A stretch of DNA of 64,000 bases from CAVZZV01 sp963779845 (GCA_963779845.1 CAVZZV010000006.1:434001-498000), one strand, 5' to 3'. Positions 17,184 through 27,690 are shown, counted from the first letter of the stretch. Made by a program: numbers and translations. Notes: generated by a model from the letters alone, not told the origin.

Positions 17184-18809
17184 ATGATCTTTAAAAAAGC
17201 GGATAATCTGTTCCCCTTCGGAAAACTCATACGGTTTGTTGTGGGGATGGCAATTTTAGTCCAGCTAATTATAATTCCCTATAACCATTTCAGCGGATAT
17301 CAGGAATTATTTAGTTTCACTGAACTTATCCTGAGGCTGTTACGGGGCATTTTCTACAGCGTGATTGCAGGATTTGCTATAGCCTATCCTGACCTTCTTG
17401 TCATTCAATACCTAAACAATACCCATCCGTGGGATAAGGGAGTATTGAAAAGGGGCCTGATTCAATTTTCCGGAGTGCTTCTTATTGCTATTGGGGTTTC
17501 CTCTCTCATAACTGTTATTGCTCACTGGGTGAACAATTATAAGCAGGGTTTACCAAATGTTTTGCTAAACAATGCATTGATCTATTCAGTGGTGAATACC
17601 TTTTTTATGACTTTTCTTGAGGCATGGATCTATCGCGATGAAAACCTGAAGGAAAAATCGAGGACGGAAAACCTCCGGAAGGAATTGGCGCTGGAGGCAG
17701 CTAACCGCGCTTTATTAGAGGCTGAACTGGAAGCAAGGGAGAGCGAAAGGAGGTATAAAGACCTAATGGATCTTCTGCCACAGCCGGTTTTTGAATTAAA
17801 CCTTAGAGGTGAGATTGTACTTAATAATAAAGCAGGAATTGAATTTTTTGGTCCGATGCCCGACGATCCGGATAAAAAACAATCTGCCCTTAGTTGTTTT
17901 GTTCCAGAGGATATCCCACGAATCATTGAGAATTTTCAAAAATCCTCTCAGGGAATCGCAACTGAACCAGGAGAGTTCACAGCCATAAAACAGGATGGAT
18001 CCCACTGCCCCGTTATGGTATTCGGAAATGCAATCATGCATAAGGGGGAAATTGTTGGCCGGAGAGGAATTATTATTGATATCTCAGAGAGAAAAAAGCA
18101 GGAGCAGAAATTGATGAAAGCGAAGGAGGAATTGGAAAGGATTAACAATCAACTCGAACAAAATGTAGCCGAGCGCACCCAACAGCTTACGGAGGCAAAC
18201 ACCCAGTTGTTGAAAGTCCAAAAGGAAAATCTGCAATCACAATTTGAAGTGCTGAAGCAGCAGGTAAACCCCCATTTTCTTTTCAATAGTTTAAACGTCC
18301 TTACCTCCCTCATAAAGATTGATCCTGATTTGGCAGAATCATTTACCGAACGGCTTTCTAAAGTATATCGGTATGTTTTGGAAAACAAGGAAAAAGACAT
18401 TGTTTCCTTAGGGACTGAACTGGAATTTCTGAATTCATACCTGTTTCTTCTGGAAATACGGTTTATGAAAAAAATATTTGTTGATCTTCATATTGACAAA
18501 TCCTTTTGGGAATACCGGATACTACCCATGGCGATTCAACTTATTATTGAAAACGCGATTAAGCACAATACCTTCTCGAAAGCCCATCCTTTACATATTG
18601 AAATTTTTGTAGATGCCCATAATCAGCTTAACATTATCAATAATCTTAATCTACGAGAGTCAAAACTCATTTCTACGGGGGTCGGACTCGAAAATATAAG
18701 CCGGAGATACAAACTTGTGTCGGATCAGGAACCTGAATTCCTGAAAGCAAACGATCAGTTTATCGCTAAACTACCCTTATTGATATCGGAAAAAATTCAA
18801 GAGGAATGA
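17184..18809 (+). CDS. LytS-type sensor histidine kinase with PAS domain
   Basis: A 541-residue membrane sensor. Four hydrophobic helices lie at about residues 15-35, 52-72, 95-115 and 130-150; a coiled coil (155-190), a PAS domain (about 192-305) and a second coiled coil (310-350) follow. The His_kinase region has QVNPHFLFNSLNVL, with the phospho-acceptor His364, and the ATP-binding part has IIENAIKHN. The catalytic domain is of the minimal LytS type. It phosphorylates the LytTR regulator encoded 107 bp downstream. The signal is unknown. Confidence 0.9.
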   Translation: MIFKKADNLFPFGKLIRFVVGMAILVQLIIIPYNHFSGYQELFSFTELILRLLRGIFYSVIAGFAIAYPDLLVIQYLNNTHPWDKGVLKRGLIQFSGVLLIAIGVSSLITVIAHWVNNYKQGLPNVLLNNALIYSVVNTFFMTFLEAWIYRDENLKEKSRTENLRKELALEAANRALLEAELEARESERRYKDLMDLLPQPVFELNLRGEIVLNNKAGIEFFGPMPDDPDKKQSALSCFVPEDIPRIIENFQKSSQGIATEPGEFTAIKQDGSHCPVMVFGNAIMHKGEIVGRRGIIIDISERKKQEQKLMKAKEELERINNQLEQNVAERTQQLTEANTQLLKVQKENLQSQFEVLKQQVNPHFLFNSLNVLTSLIKIDPDLAESFTERLSKVYRYVLENKEKDIVSLGTELEFLNSYLFLLEIRFMKKIFVDLHIDKSFWEYRILPMAIQLIIENAIKHNTFSKAHPLHIEIFVDAHNQLNIINNLNLRESKLISTGVGLENISRRYKLVSDQEPEFLKANDQFIAKLPLLISEKIQEE

Positions 18810-18916
18810 TTCCCTGGAGGAAACTTGTCATGGCCTCCTGTTTATAAAGTTCCCCTCCCATACACTTGAAAAACAAGGGGACAGATTAGAGCAAAACTTT
18901 TGTAAATTTTTTTATT

Positions 18917-19681
18917 ATGAACGTTGTTATTATTGAAGATGAGGCCTTCGCAGCCTTACGGTTAAAAAAAATGATTCTTGAATATGACCCCGGAATTAAA
19001 ATCCTGGCAGAGCTGGAATCGGTAGCCGAATCGGTGAAATGGTTCAGGTCAAATCCGGAACCCCACCTGATTTTTCTGGATATTCATCTCGAAGATGATC
19101 TTAGTTTCGCCATATTCGATAAAGTGAATATATCAAGTCCGATAATTTTCACCACCGCCTTTGATGAATACGCAATAAAAGCATTTAAACTCAAGAGCAT
19201 TGATTACCTGTTGAAGCCCATTGTGCACGAAGAGCTGGCCTCGGCATTGAAAAAATATCAGCAATTCACCGGATCACAAGCCAATTCTGTGGATTTGCAA
19301 TCGCTTTACAATCTCATTTCCACTAAGAATATAAGCTTTAGGGAACGATTTTCAATTTCTATCGGAAACAAAATCAAAATGGTGGAGGTACTGGAAATTG
19401 CCTATTTCTATACCCTGGACAAAGGTATATATTTAAGAACTTTTCAGGGAAACTCCTATAATCTAGATTATACACTGGATAAGCTGGAGGAGATGCTCAA
19501 TCCGGCTACCTTCTTCAGAATTAATCGTCAGTACATCATTAATATCGCAGCAATTACCAATATGGTAGCTTATTCGCGCGGACGTGTAAAACTGGATCTT
19601 AAGCCAAAGGCAGACGATGAGTTGGGAGCGATCGTAAGTATTGACCGCTCCGGAGATTTCAAAAAGTGGTTGAATAACTGA
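18917..19681 (+). CDS. LytTR-family response regulator
   Basis: A 254-residue regulator with an N-terminal receiver domain (acidic pair Glu7-Asp8, phosphorylated Asp55 in LIFLDIHLED, and the conserved Lys in YLLKPI) and a C-terminal LytTR DNA-binding domain (about 145-254) with FFRINRQYIINIAAI. LytTR proteins bind direct repeats upstream of targets. It is the partner of the LytS-like kinase directly upstream. Targets cannot be read from the window. Confidence 0.93.
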   Translation: MNVVIIEDEAFAALRLKKMILEYDPGIKILAELESVAESVKWFRSNPEPHLIFLDIHLEDDLSFAIFDKVNISSPIIFTTAFDEYAIKAFKLKSIDYLLKPIVHEELASALKKYQQFTGSQANSVDLQSLYNLISTKNISFRERFSISIGNKIKMVEVLEIAYFYTLDKGIYLRTFQGNSYNLDYTLDKLEEMLNPATFFRINRQYIINIAAITNMVAYSRGRVKLDLKPKADDELGAIVSIDRSGDFKKWLNN

Positions 19682-19804
19682 AGGATCAGAGCTCCGAACT
19701 TTTTGTTCGTTCTCGTATTTTCAATATTTTTAAATTTTCTTTACAGGAAAAAGGTTCTATTGACTTTATAAAAATATAGATTAAACAGAGGATTATCCCT
19801 TCCC

Positions 19805-20452
19805 ATGCAACCAGAAAAATCAAAATTTATCCATAGCCTGATCTTTCCCGCCTTTTTCCTTTTCGTAATCTGGTTCATGAAATTCGTGGAGTTCGGGTTT
19901 CAGACTGATTTCGCTCATTTGGGTATTTATCCTATGCACCTTAACGGATTAGCGGGAATATTTACCGCTCCCCTGATCCACGCAGATATTCATCATTTAG
20001 CCGATAACTCCATACCGGTCTTTGTACTGAGCTTATCCATTTTCTATTTTTACCGGGAAGTAGCCTATGCGGTATTTTTTCTAACCTGGTTAATTTCGGG
20101 TTTGCTGGTCTGGATCATAGGTCGTGAGGCATATCATATTGGTGCGAGCGGATTGATTTATGGCTTAGCGGCATTCATATTTTTATCCGGTGTGATCCGA
20201 AGGAACAAAAGTCTTTTGGCAATTTCCCTTTTGGTCATTTTCCTTTATGGAAGCCTGGTTTGGGGAGTATTTCCCTACGATTACCGGATTAGTTGGGAAT
20301 CTCATCTGATGGGGGGTATAACTGGTTTTATCCTTGCTGTAGTATACCGGCATGAAGGTCCCGAACCGGATAAGATGGACATAGAGGAGGAAGAGGAAGG
20401 GCGGGAAGATCCCGACGAATACCTTGAGGAAGCTCATGAAAAAGAGGCCTAA
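19805..20452 (+). CDS. Rhomboid family intramembrane serine protease
   Basis: A 215-residue integral membrane protein with six hydrophobic helices. The catalytic dyad is visible: Ser115 in GASGLIYG and His167 in WESHLMGGITG; the loop motif HADIHHLADNS near residues 59-69 corresponds to the family's HxxxxHxxxN. Rhomboids cut single-pass membrane proteins within the bilayer. The C-terminal 25 residues are strongly acidic (EEEEEG) and cytoplasmic. Substrates are not predictable. Confidence 0.92.
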   Translation: MQPEKSKFIHSLIFPAFFLFVIWFMKFVEFGFQTDFAHLGIYPMHLNGLAGIFTAPLIHADIHHLADNSIPVFVLSLSIFYFYREVAYAVFFLTWLISGLLVWIIGREAYHIGASGLIYGLAAFIFLSGVIRRNKSLLAISLLVIFLYGSLVWGVFPYDYRISWESHLMGGITGFILAVVYRHEGPEPDKMDIEEEEEGREDPDEYLEEAHEKEA

Positions 20453-20508
20453 ACTTTTCATCCCTATTTTCTGTTATCTTTACTGAACTCAATCTGACAG
20501 CCGGCGCC

Positions 20509-21114
20509 ATGATTATAAAAATGTACCATGAAAACCCGAATCCCGAACAGGTGCGAAAAGTGGCCGGTCTGCTTCGGGAGGGTGGGGTTATCATTTACCC
20601 TACCGATACAATTTACGGCCTGGGTTGTGATATCTATCAACAAAAAGCTGTAGAACGTATTGCCCGTTTAAAAGGCATCAAACCCGAAAAGGCAAAGTTC
20701 TCATTTATCGTTTCCGATTTAAGTCACTTATCCGACTTTACCCGATTCGTCGGTAACGATATCTACAAACTCATGAAGACCAATCTGCCCGGGCCATACA
20801 CCTTTATACTTCATGCCAGTTCCAGTGTCCCCCGTATCCTCAAAAACAGAAAAAAAACCATCGGGATCAGAATCCCGGACAATAATATTATCCTGGAAAT
20901 TGTGAAGGAACTGGGACATCCTATCCTTACTACCTCTATCCATGATGATGATGAAATTATTGAATATACTACCGATCCTGAATTAATTCACGAGAATTTT
21001 AAGGAGAAAGTTGATCTGGTCATCGATGGGGGGTATGGAGGGAACATCCCTTCTACAATAATTGATTGCACGGGAAAAGAGCCCTTTATTCTGCGTGAGG
21101 GAGCCGGGAAATAA
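20509..21114 (+). CDS. tsaC: Threonylcarbamoyl-AMP synthase (YrdC/Sua5 family)
   Basis: This enzyme makes threonylcarbamoyl-AMP from threonine, bicarbonate and ATP for the t6A37 modification of tRNA. The 201-residue length is that of a YrdC-domain-only protein. Conserved segments are IYPTDTIYGLGCD (30-42), KGIKPEKAKFSFIVSD, LPGPYTFIL and the basic pocket RKKTIGIRIPDN. STIIDCTGKEP near the end closes the ATP site. It ends seven bases from the convergent trkH gene. Confidence 0.94.
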   Translation: MIIKMYHENPNPEQVRKVAGLLREGGVIIYPTDTIYGLGCDIYQQKAVERIARLKGIKPEKAKFSFIVSDLSHLSDFTRFVGNDIYKLMKTNLPGPYTFILHASSSVPRILKNRKKTIGIRIPDNNIILEIVKELGHPILTTSIHDDDEIIEYTTDPELIHENFKEKVDLVIDGGYGGNIPSTIIDCTGKEPFILREGAGK

Positions 21115-21121
21115 ACAAGCG

Positions 21122-22570
21122 TTATCTTCTCCAGAAAGCCGGCGAGAACAAAATAAGAACGGTGAATAACTCCAATCGCCCGATGAGCATTAGAAAAGAA
21201 AGGAACCATTTCCCAAAATCCGGCACATGGCTGAAATTCTCCATGGGGCCAACGGCCCCAATTCCGGGACCGATATTACCCAATGTGGCAGCCACCGCCC
21301 CCAATGAACTATCGAGGCTATATCCCATAACCGACATTACCACCGTACTCAATACAATGGTAATGATGTAAAATGAGACGAAGGCAAGGACGTTAGTAAT
21401 AATAGAGGGATCAATCGCATGTCCGTTAAAACGAACAGGGATAACCGCATTGGGATGGATCAGCCGTTTAAGCTCAAGGGCCGAATTTTTAAACAACAAA
21501 ACAATCCGCATAATTTTAACCCCACCTCCCGTTGAACCTGCGGATCCTCCAAAAAACATAAGAATAAATATCAAAATTCCGCCTACCGACACCCATTTCA
21601 TATAATCATCGGTAACAAACCCGGTGGTGGTCATAATCGAAACCACCTGAAAAAAGGAATTCCGGACCGATAAACCAACTGATTGATCCATAGAAAAGGT
21701 CAGAATAAGGGTAAGGGTAAGGGTGAAAATAATAATGAAACTCAGATAGGATCTGAATTCCTCATTCGCAAAAACCTTTTTAAAATTAAAATGCAGGGCA
21801 AAATAGGAAAGGGTGAAATTGGTTCCGGCCAGAATCATAAAAAATCCGACCACATAATGGATGTAGGACGAATCCCAGTGGGCTATACTGGCTTGCTTTG
21901 TGGAAAACCCTCCCGTGGCCATTGTGGTAAAAGAGTGATTGATGGCATCGAAAAAGTTCATCTCCCCAAGCCATAAAAGCAGGGTTTCCAGAAGAGTAAA
22001 TCCCATATAAATAAACCATAAGCGTTTTGCGGTACCTTTTATCCTCGGATGCAGCTTATCAGGAACCGGGCCGGGAACCTCCGCAATAAAAAGCTGCATC
22101 CCTCCTATTCCCAGAAGAGGCAATACGGCAAGGGACAATACAATGATCCCCATCCCTCCCAGCCACTGGGTAAGACTTCTCCAGAAAAGCATCCCATGAG
22201 ACAATTGCTCAATATCGTTTAATACGGATGCCCCAGTGGTGGTAAACCCTGAAATAGTTTCAAAGAAGGCATCGGTAAAGGATGGAATAGATCCCGAAAG
22301 TACAAAAGGAAGACAACCAAAAAGCGAAAACAATATCCATCCCATGGTCACAATGATATACCCGTCGCGTTTGGAAATGGATTTACTGGCCCTTCGGGTA
22401 AAAAGCCAGCATAGCCCTCCAACCAGAATGGCAGCAAGCCCGGAAGAGAGAAAAAACCTGGAATCCGATTCATTGTATATCAGGGAGACAGGAATGGAAA
22501 GCATCATGAATAAGCCCTCAATTACCAGCAAAAAACCCAGAATGTTAAATATTATTTTTGGATTAAACAT
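21122..22570 (-). CDS. trkH: Trk-type potassium uptake channel subunit
   Basis: A 482-residue K+-translocating membrane subunit with four pore repeats. The selectivity-filter loops can be seen as TTTGASVL, MATGGFSTK, TTTGFVTDD and NIGPGIGAVGP. It starts six bases after trkA on the same strand and depends on TrkA for gating by nucleotides. The N-terminus has two extra helices typical of TrkH. Confidence 0.95.
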   Translation of the reverse strand: MFNPKIIFNILGFLLVIEGLFMMLSIPVSLIYNESDSRFFLSSGLAAILVGGLCWLFTRRASKSISKRDGYIIVTMGWILFSLFGCLPFVLSGSIPSFTDAFFETISGFTTTGASVLNDIEQLSHGMLFWRSLTQWLGGMGIIVLSLAVLPLLGIGGMQLFIAEVPGPVPDKLHPRIKGTAKRLWFIYMGFTLLETLLLWLGEMNFFDAINHSFTTMATGGFSTKQASIAHWDSSYIHYVVGFFMILAGTNFTLSYFALHFNFKKVFANEEFRSYLSFIIIFTLTLTLILTFSMDQSVGLSVRNSFFQVVSIMTTTGFVTDDYMKWVSVGGILIFILMFFGGSAGSTGGGVKIMRIVLLFKNSALELKRLIHPNAVIPVRFNGHAIDPSIITNVLAFVSFYIITIVLSTVVMSVMGYSLDSSLGAVAATLGNIGPGIGAVGPMENFSHVPDFGKWFLSFLMLIGRLELFTVLILFSPAFWRR

Positions 22571-22576
22571 TCAGCA

Positions 22577-23917
22577 TCAGTTGAAAAATTTGCCAACCAC
22601 CCCCAGGGCGGAAGGTAGGGCGAAGACCACTACATGATCGCCGGCATGGATTAGCATATCCCCAGTGGCAATATGACCCTTGGTATGATGGATGACCCCG
22701 CCAATGATGGCATCCTCCGGAAAATCCATGTCCTTGAGCTTGGCTCGTGTGATCAACGATTCTGGTTTTGCCACAAATTCCATTACTTCCGCATCGGTAC
22801 CGGTAAGACAGCGAATTGAGGAAACCTCTGTACTCATGGTAAAACGGAAAATACGGCTGGCGGTAATCAGCTTTTTATTAATAATCGTATCAATGCCAAT
22901 ATTCTCGGCAAGTGGAATATATTCAATATTTTCAACCTCGGCGATCGTTTTCTTAACACCCATTCTTTTGGCCAGCAGGCAGGAGAGGATATTCGTTTCT
23001 GAATTTCCGGTAACGGCGACAAAGGCATCCATTTTGGAAAGACCTTCCTGATTTAGCAACTCAACATTACTGCCTTCCCCGTTTATTACCAGGGCATTGT
23101 CCAAAAAATTTGAAATGGTGTAGGACTTCTCCCGGTCATGTTCTACCAGTTTCACATAATGCTGGTCTCCAAGATCCCGTGCTGCCCTTACCCCTATCCT
23201 GCTTCCTCCAAGGATCATTATATTCCTCACCTCATAGTTTTCCTTACCCGTATACCGTAGAAGGTTTTTTACCCCTCCCTTGTTGGAAATCACGTAAACC
23301 ATATCCCCTGGTTCAAAGCGGTCCTGACCACGGGGAATAATCGTCTTACCATTACGGGTAATCGCTACAGCTCTAAATTCCAATATTTGATCAGGATCAT
23401 TAATCTCTTTCAGGCTTTTTCCAATTATGGGCGCATTTACATCGAGCCGGAAAGCATACAAGTGGAGTTTATCTCCTGAAAAGTCAACTATATCTGAAGT
23501 GCTTGTTTGAGACAATAAGCCTACAATCTCTTTCGCGGCAATTTTTTCGGGATAGATGAGGTAATCGATGCCAAGGCTGGTAAACATCTCTTTGTTTTCG
23601 GGATACAGATACTCCTGGTTATCAATCCTGGCAATGGTTTTGATCGCGCCAAGCTGTTTGCCCAAAATAGCCGCGGCCACATTTGTCGCCTCCGTCTGGG
23701 TAACTGCGATAAATAAATCCGCTTTCTTAATCTTAGCTTCTTTTAACAAACCAATAGAAGTGGCGCTTCCTTCAAGAGTAAGAACATCCAGTGTCGATCC
23801 AACAAGTTTTAACCTTTCAGGATCAGTATCGAGGACGGTAATATCATGGTTCTCATTGCTTAGCATCTTTGCAAGATGAGCACCCACAGCACCTGCCCCA
23901 GCCAGAACAATCTTCAT
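22577..23917 (-). CDS. trkA: Trk system potassium uptake protein, NAD-binding
   Basis: A 446-residue cytoplasmic regulator with two RCK units, each with a Rossmann RCK_N domain (IVLAGAGAVGAHLAKML at 3-19; MILGGSRIGVRAARDL near 228) and an RCK_C domain. It controls the TrkH channel in response to NADH/NAD and ATP. The open frame reaches 23938, but the ATG at 23917 is preceded by AAAGGAG seven bases upstream and gives the standard MKIVLAGAG start. Confidence 0.95.
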   Translation of the reverse strand: MKIVLAGAGAVGAHLAKMLSNENHDITVLDTDPERLKLVGSTLDVLTLEGSATSIGLLKEAKIKKADLFIAVTQTEATNVAAAILGKQLGAIKTIARIDNQEYLYPENKEMFTSLGIDYLIYPEKIAAKEIVGLLSQTSTSDIVDFSGDKLHLYAFRLDVNAPIIGKSLKEINDPDQILEFRAVAITRNGKTIIPRGQDRFEPGDMVYVISNKGGVKNLLRYTGKENYEVRNIMILGGSRIGVRAARDLGDQHYVKLVEHDREKSYTISNFLDNALVINGEGSNVELLNQEGLSKMDAFVAVTGNSETNILSCLLAKRMGVKKTIAEVENIEYIPLAENIGIDTIINKKLITASRIFRFTMSTEVSSIRCLTGTDAEVMEFVAKPESLITRAKLKDMDFPEDAIIGGVIHHTKGHIATGDMLIHAGDHVVVFALPSALGVVGKFFN

Positions 23918-24026
23918 TAATTCTCCTTTTCTAATCAATGAGCCGAAATATATTTCATTTTAAATGAAGCATTTCCGGTGAAACGTTTACGAAAAAAGCC
24001 AATTCGCAAAATAACACATTATCTGG

Positions 24027-26213
24027 TTAACTGCCTAAATTAAGTTGCTTTTTTTTATTAAGAGGCAAAAACCCTATGCCGAACGGTCTCCTACCCATTG
24101 CTTTTTCATTCCATTTCATTCTATAGGCTCCCAGGGAGGTCACATCAAAGGCATCCGGTGGAAGCCGGAATTTGCCGTATTTCCCATTGGGAAGGGATGA
24201 GGCAATAATAAGGGAATCATATAGTATAAAATTTTCCACAGGCTTTACCCCCTTTCCGATTGCGATTAAAAAATCCGTTTTCAGGGGTTTTTCAGTTGCC
24301 CATTTATCCCATACCCCGAAATCGTTCATTATAATCACCTTTACCTGGCCATTCAGAACCAGAAGATTTCCCTCCCCGGGCAATTGAAAAATGCAGAAAC
24401 CCGGGTAATCGAGGGTTCCGGGCATTGCCTCACCCAGGACATTCACAATCTGAGGCTTTGGATAATGCTCCCTGATCCAGTAGTTGGCACAGGCATATTC
24501 AATATTCTCCATTATCTTATCATATTCCGAATTGGTAAAAAAAACGAAACTCCTTCCTTTTTTGAATCCGGCAGCAAATACAGAAGGAATGTTATAAACG
24601 ATGAATTCTTCAGACTTTTGAGTTCTGACTGTCTTTATGAGGGCAGAGGAATTTTGCATGAGGACCAGACACAGGATAAAAAGAAAGGTGCTGCTCTTTT
24701 TATATTCAGAAAAGAACAAAATCAAAAGAGGGATGGCTAAAAGAGCCAAAAGCTGAAACTGATCCATAGCGATATCCCTGACCACCGACCCCGGAAACGA
24801 TTCGATCCACTGCACGCAATGGTTCATAAGGTTAGCAATAATGAGGCTCAACTCAATGAGTAATTTATTGAGCAGGGGTAACAAATAAAAAGCCACAGAA
24901 CTCAGAAAAACGATCATTAAGGCGGTAACAAGAGGAATAATCAGCAGATTTGTGAGAATAAAATAGCTGGGAAACTGATGAAAATAAAAAATAACCAGAG
25001 GAAAAGTCAGTATCTGGGCCGAAATACTGACTGCTATCAGATTCGTAAAAAACCTTAATCCGGTTATTTCGGTTCCTATCAGTTGATGAACAGGTTTATG
25101 GAAGAGCAGAATACTAAAAACCGCGGCATAAGAGAATTGAAAACCAACTTCCATGATCAAAGAGGGCTTCATCAGAAGTTGTATAAAAGCCGCAAGCAAA
25201 ACCATATTGAAAACAGCACGATCCCGCTGGAACAGGCCCCCCATCCCTGCAAGGGTAAACATAAGACATGCCCGGGAAACAGAGGGAGATAATCCGGTCA
25301 TCACCGCATAAGCCCATAATACTGAAGTGACTATGAAAAACTTTATCAATACCCGGAACCTTGAATTTTTTAGAAAAAAAAACAGATAATTCAAAAACAT
25401 CCAGATCATCCCTACATGCAATCCCGAAACAGCCATTACATGTATCACTCCGGCATTGGCATAGGATTGTTTTATTTCCTTCTCCAACAGTTCCCGGCTA
25501 CCCAGAGTGATTGCCATCAATACCTCCCCCGCCGGCACGTTTTGCATATGATCACGAATCCTGCCAATCAGTTTGTGCCGGAAAAGAAGTGGCAGGTACC
25601 GGTAAGGAATTTTTAAGGGAGGAAAAGAGGTCCATTCATCCGCTTTGAGATAACACTGATAAGGGATATCCTTGGATAAAAGCCAATGGGCATAATCAAA
25701 TTCCTCCGGATTTCCGGGATTCACAGGACTTTCCAATTCAGCATAAAACAGGATTTTCTCTCCCGGAAAGAGTTCTTCAAACTGTTCCCCCTTCTCCGTA
25801 TACAGATAAATATTCACTCCATGAAACGCAACCTTCCCCTTATTCAGGGAAGAATTAATCTTTACTTTAAGCAGACAGGAGTTCTTTTTTGCTACAGGAA
25901 AATCGGTAAGTTCGCCATACCAGAAACAGGAATTCTCAGGAATAGTCATTCCTTTTTCGATGGAAGTAAGGCCCACTCCCAGGGCCATGAAATTCAAACA
26001 TACCATTACGCCCCGAATCCATGAAAACTTTCTGAAGAAGAGATTAAATAACTGAATTGAGATATTTATACCCATAAAGGATATACAGCATATTAATGCA
26101 AGTGCCAGATACCGGTTTCCAATATAAATTCCGATCAAAATTCCCGCAACCAGGCTAAGGAGCAGCCTGAATACGGGCATAGATTTCAGGATATCAAGGA
26201 AAGAGGCTTTCAT
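24027..26213 (-). CDS. comEC: ComEC/Rec2 family DNA uptake channel protein
   Basis: A 728-residue polytopic membrane protein. The N-terminal DUF4131 OB-like region (about 60-180) is followed by the Competence domain with HVMAVSGLHVGM (about 255-266) and TGLSPSVSRACLMF, which are family signatures. In natural transformation ComEC carries single-stranded DNA into the cytoplasm. The C-terminal 180 residues do not show the HxHxDH metallo-hydrolase motif that many ComEC proteins have, which is usual in Bacteroidota. No other competence gene is nearby. Confidence 0.9.
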   Translation of the reverse strand: MKASFLDILKSMPVFRLLLSLVAGILIGIYIGNRYLALALICCISFMGINISIQLFNLFFRKFSWIRGVMVCLNFMALGVGLTSIEKGMTIPENSCFWYGELTDFPVAKKNSCLLKVKINSSLNKGKVAFHGVNIYLYTEKGEQFEELFPGEKILFYAELESPVNPGNPEEFDYAHWLLSKDIPYQCYLKADEWTSFPPLKIPYRYLPLLFRHKLIGRIRDHMQNVPAGEVLMAITLGSRELLEKEIKQSYANAGVIHVMAVSGLHVGMIWMFLNYLFFFLKNSRFRVLIKFFIVTSVLWAYAVMTGLSPSVSRACLMFTLAGMGGLFQRDRAVFNMVLLAAFIQLLMKPSLIMEVGFQFSYAAVFSILLFHKPVHQLIGTEITGLRFFTNLIAVSISAQILTFPLVIFYFHQFPSYFILTNLLIIPLVTALMIVFLSSVAFYLLPLLNKLLIELSLIIANLMNHCVQWIESFPGSVVRDIAMDQFQLLALLAIPLLILFFSEYKKSSTFLFILCLVLMQNSSALIKTVRTQKSEEFIVYNIPSVFAAGFKKGRSFVFFTNSEYDKIMENIEYACANYWIREHYPKPQIVNVLGEAMPGTLDYPGFCIFQLPGEGNLLVLNGQVKVIIMNDFGVWDKWATEKPLKTDFLIAIGKGVKPVENFILYDSLIIASSLPNGKYGKFRLPPDAFDVTSLGAYRMKWNEKAMGRRPFGIGFLPLNKKKQLNLGS

Positions 26214-26501
26214 AGGAACTTTTCTTTCTGCTATATAGAGTGTATTGAAAATTTTGGGTGGCCGGTGGCTTACGTTCAGGAAAAGTGTGCATGCTGCACC
26301 AACTTAATTATTAATCCCTGAAAAAAGCCCTCTTACTCTTAATGGTAAAAATCCTGGAAATATAGTCCTGATATCACCACTTTTTTTCCTATCTTGAGGG
26401 CTTCGAACAAAATTTTTATTTCGATGTTTTGAGGGATAAGAAAAGACCCTGAAAATCACTTCGAATGTTATTAAATATTTAATCCATAAATTTCAAGAAT
26501 T

Positions 26502-27515
26502 ATGACAAAGCTGAAAACCAACTACTTAGGATTAGAACTGAAAAATCCGATCATCGTTGGGGCGAGTGACCTGGTCACCGATACCGAAAATCTCAAAGCT
26601 GCGGAAGATGCTGGTGCCGCTGCAATAGTATACAAATCCCTGTTCGAGGAGCAGGTTCAGCTGGAAAATTACCAGCTCGACCAGGAACTTAATGAATATA
26701 ATGAGCGGCATGCGGAAATGATCGACCTGTTTCCTGACGTTACCCATGCAGGGCCGAGGGAATTCCTGTTTAATCTGAGAAAAGCAAAGGAGAGTGTAAA
26801 CATTCCTCTGATCGCCAGTTTGAATGCTGTATATAAGGATACATGGATTGAATATGCGAAACTCATCGAAGATACCGGTGTGGATGCCATTGAACTGAAT
26901 TTTTATTCACTTCCCCGGGATTTTAATAAAACCGAAACTGATATCCTGGATTACCAAATGGATATTCTTAAAGAAATCAAAAGGACTTTGAGTATTCCGG
27001 TAAGTGTTAAACTTAGTCCCTTCTATACCAATGTGCTAAAAGTAATTGACGATATGGACAAGACCGGGGTCGATGGCTTTGTGTTGTTCAACAAAATGTT
27101 TCAACCGGATCTGGATATTGAGAACGAAAAACATACCTCTCCCTTCAACTTAAGTTTTGAAAATGAATATCGCCTGCCTCTTCGTTTTGCCGGTCTGTTA
27201 CACGGGCGGATCAAAGCCGGAATATGCAGCAGCACGGGAGTTTATGGAGGTAAAGAAGTCATCAAAATGATCCTTGCCGGTGCAAATTGTGTTCAGGTGG
27301 TAAGCACGCTCTATAAAAATAAGATTACCCACATCACTAAAATGCTTCAGGATATTGAGAAATGGATGGATTCCAAAAACTATAAATCCCTTAAGGATTT
27401 CAGGGGGAAGACTTCAGAAATGAATACCAATGACCCCTTCATTTATAAAAGGGCTCAATACATCGAACTGTTGATGAAGTCCGGGGAGCTGACCAAAACC
27501 CATACACTGCGGTAA
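26502..27515 (+). CDS. Dihydroorotate dehydrogenase-like FMN protein
   Basis: A 337-residue TIM-barrel flavoprotein of the PyrD/PreA superfamily. NYLGLELKNPIIVGASDLV (7-25) is the family opening, SIPVSVKLSPF carries the FMN lysine, and SSTGVYGGKEVIKMILAGAN is the phosphate-binding end of the barrel. It lacks the clear orotate-site pattern of true PyrD and resembles the 'dihydroorotate dehydrogenase-like' group, so its substrate is uncertain. It follows a 288-bp gap after the divergent comEC and ends at the edge of the repeat island. Confidence 0.85.
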   Translation: MTKLKTNYLGLELKNPIIVGASDLVTDTENLKAAEDAGAAAIVYKSLFEEQVQLENYQLDQELNEYNERHAEMIDLFPDVTHAGPREFLFNLRKAKESVNIPLIASLNAVYKDTWIEYAKLIEDTGVDAIELNFYSLPRDFNKTETDILDYQMDILKEIKRTLSIPVSVKLSPFYTNVLKVIDDMDKTGVDGFVLFNKMFQPDLDIENEKHTSPFNLSFENEYRLPLRFAGLLHGRIKAGICSSTGVYGGKEVIKMILAGANCVQVVSTLYKNKITHITKMLQDIEKWMDSKNYKSLKDFRGKTSEMNTNDPFIYKRAQYIELLMKSGELTKTHTLR

Positions 27516-27520
27516 ATTAG

Positions 27521-27690
27521 TTTGGAGGGAGAGTGAGAAGCAAAATTAGTTTAGAGTGTGAGTGAGAAGCAAGAGACAGGATAGACCAAATTGGTTTGGA
27601 GTGTGAGTGAGAAGCAAAATTAGTTTGGAGTGTGAGTGAGAAGCAAGAGACTTCAAATTAGTTTGGAGGGTGAGTGAGAAGCAAGAGCCA
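27521..27690 (+). repeat. Array of five short direct repeats
   Basis: Five units begin with TTTGGAG or TTTAGAG and contain GAGTGAGAAGCAA: 27521-27549, 27550-27594, 27595-27623, 27624-27661 and 27662-27690. The common part is about 26 bases; tails vary, so units are 29, 45, 29, 38 and 29 bases. The last unit ends directly before the ATG of the T9SS-secreted protein gene. A related copy occurs at 31462-31497. Confidence 0.9.

Noticed and set aside
21683..21976. 97-codon plus-strand frame
   Set aside because: It lies antisense to trkH and has Lys/Gly-rich low-complexity content that results from the opposite strand.
27521..27690. CRISPR-like array
   Set aside because: The repeats are not palindromic, unit lengths vary from 29 to 45 bases, the spacers are near absent, and no cas gene is present.
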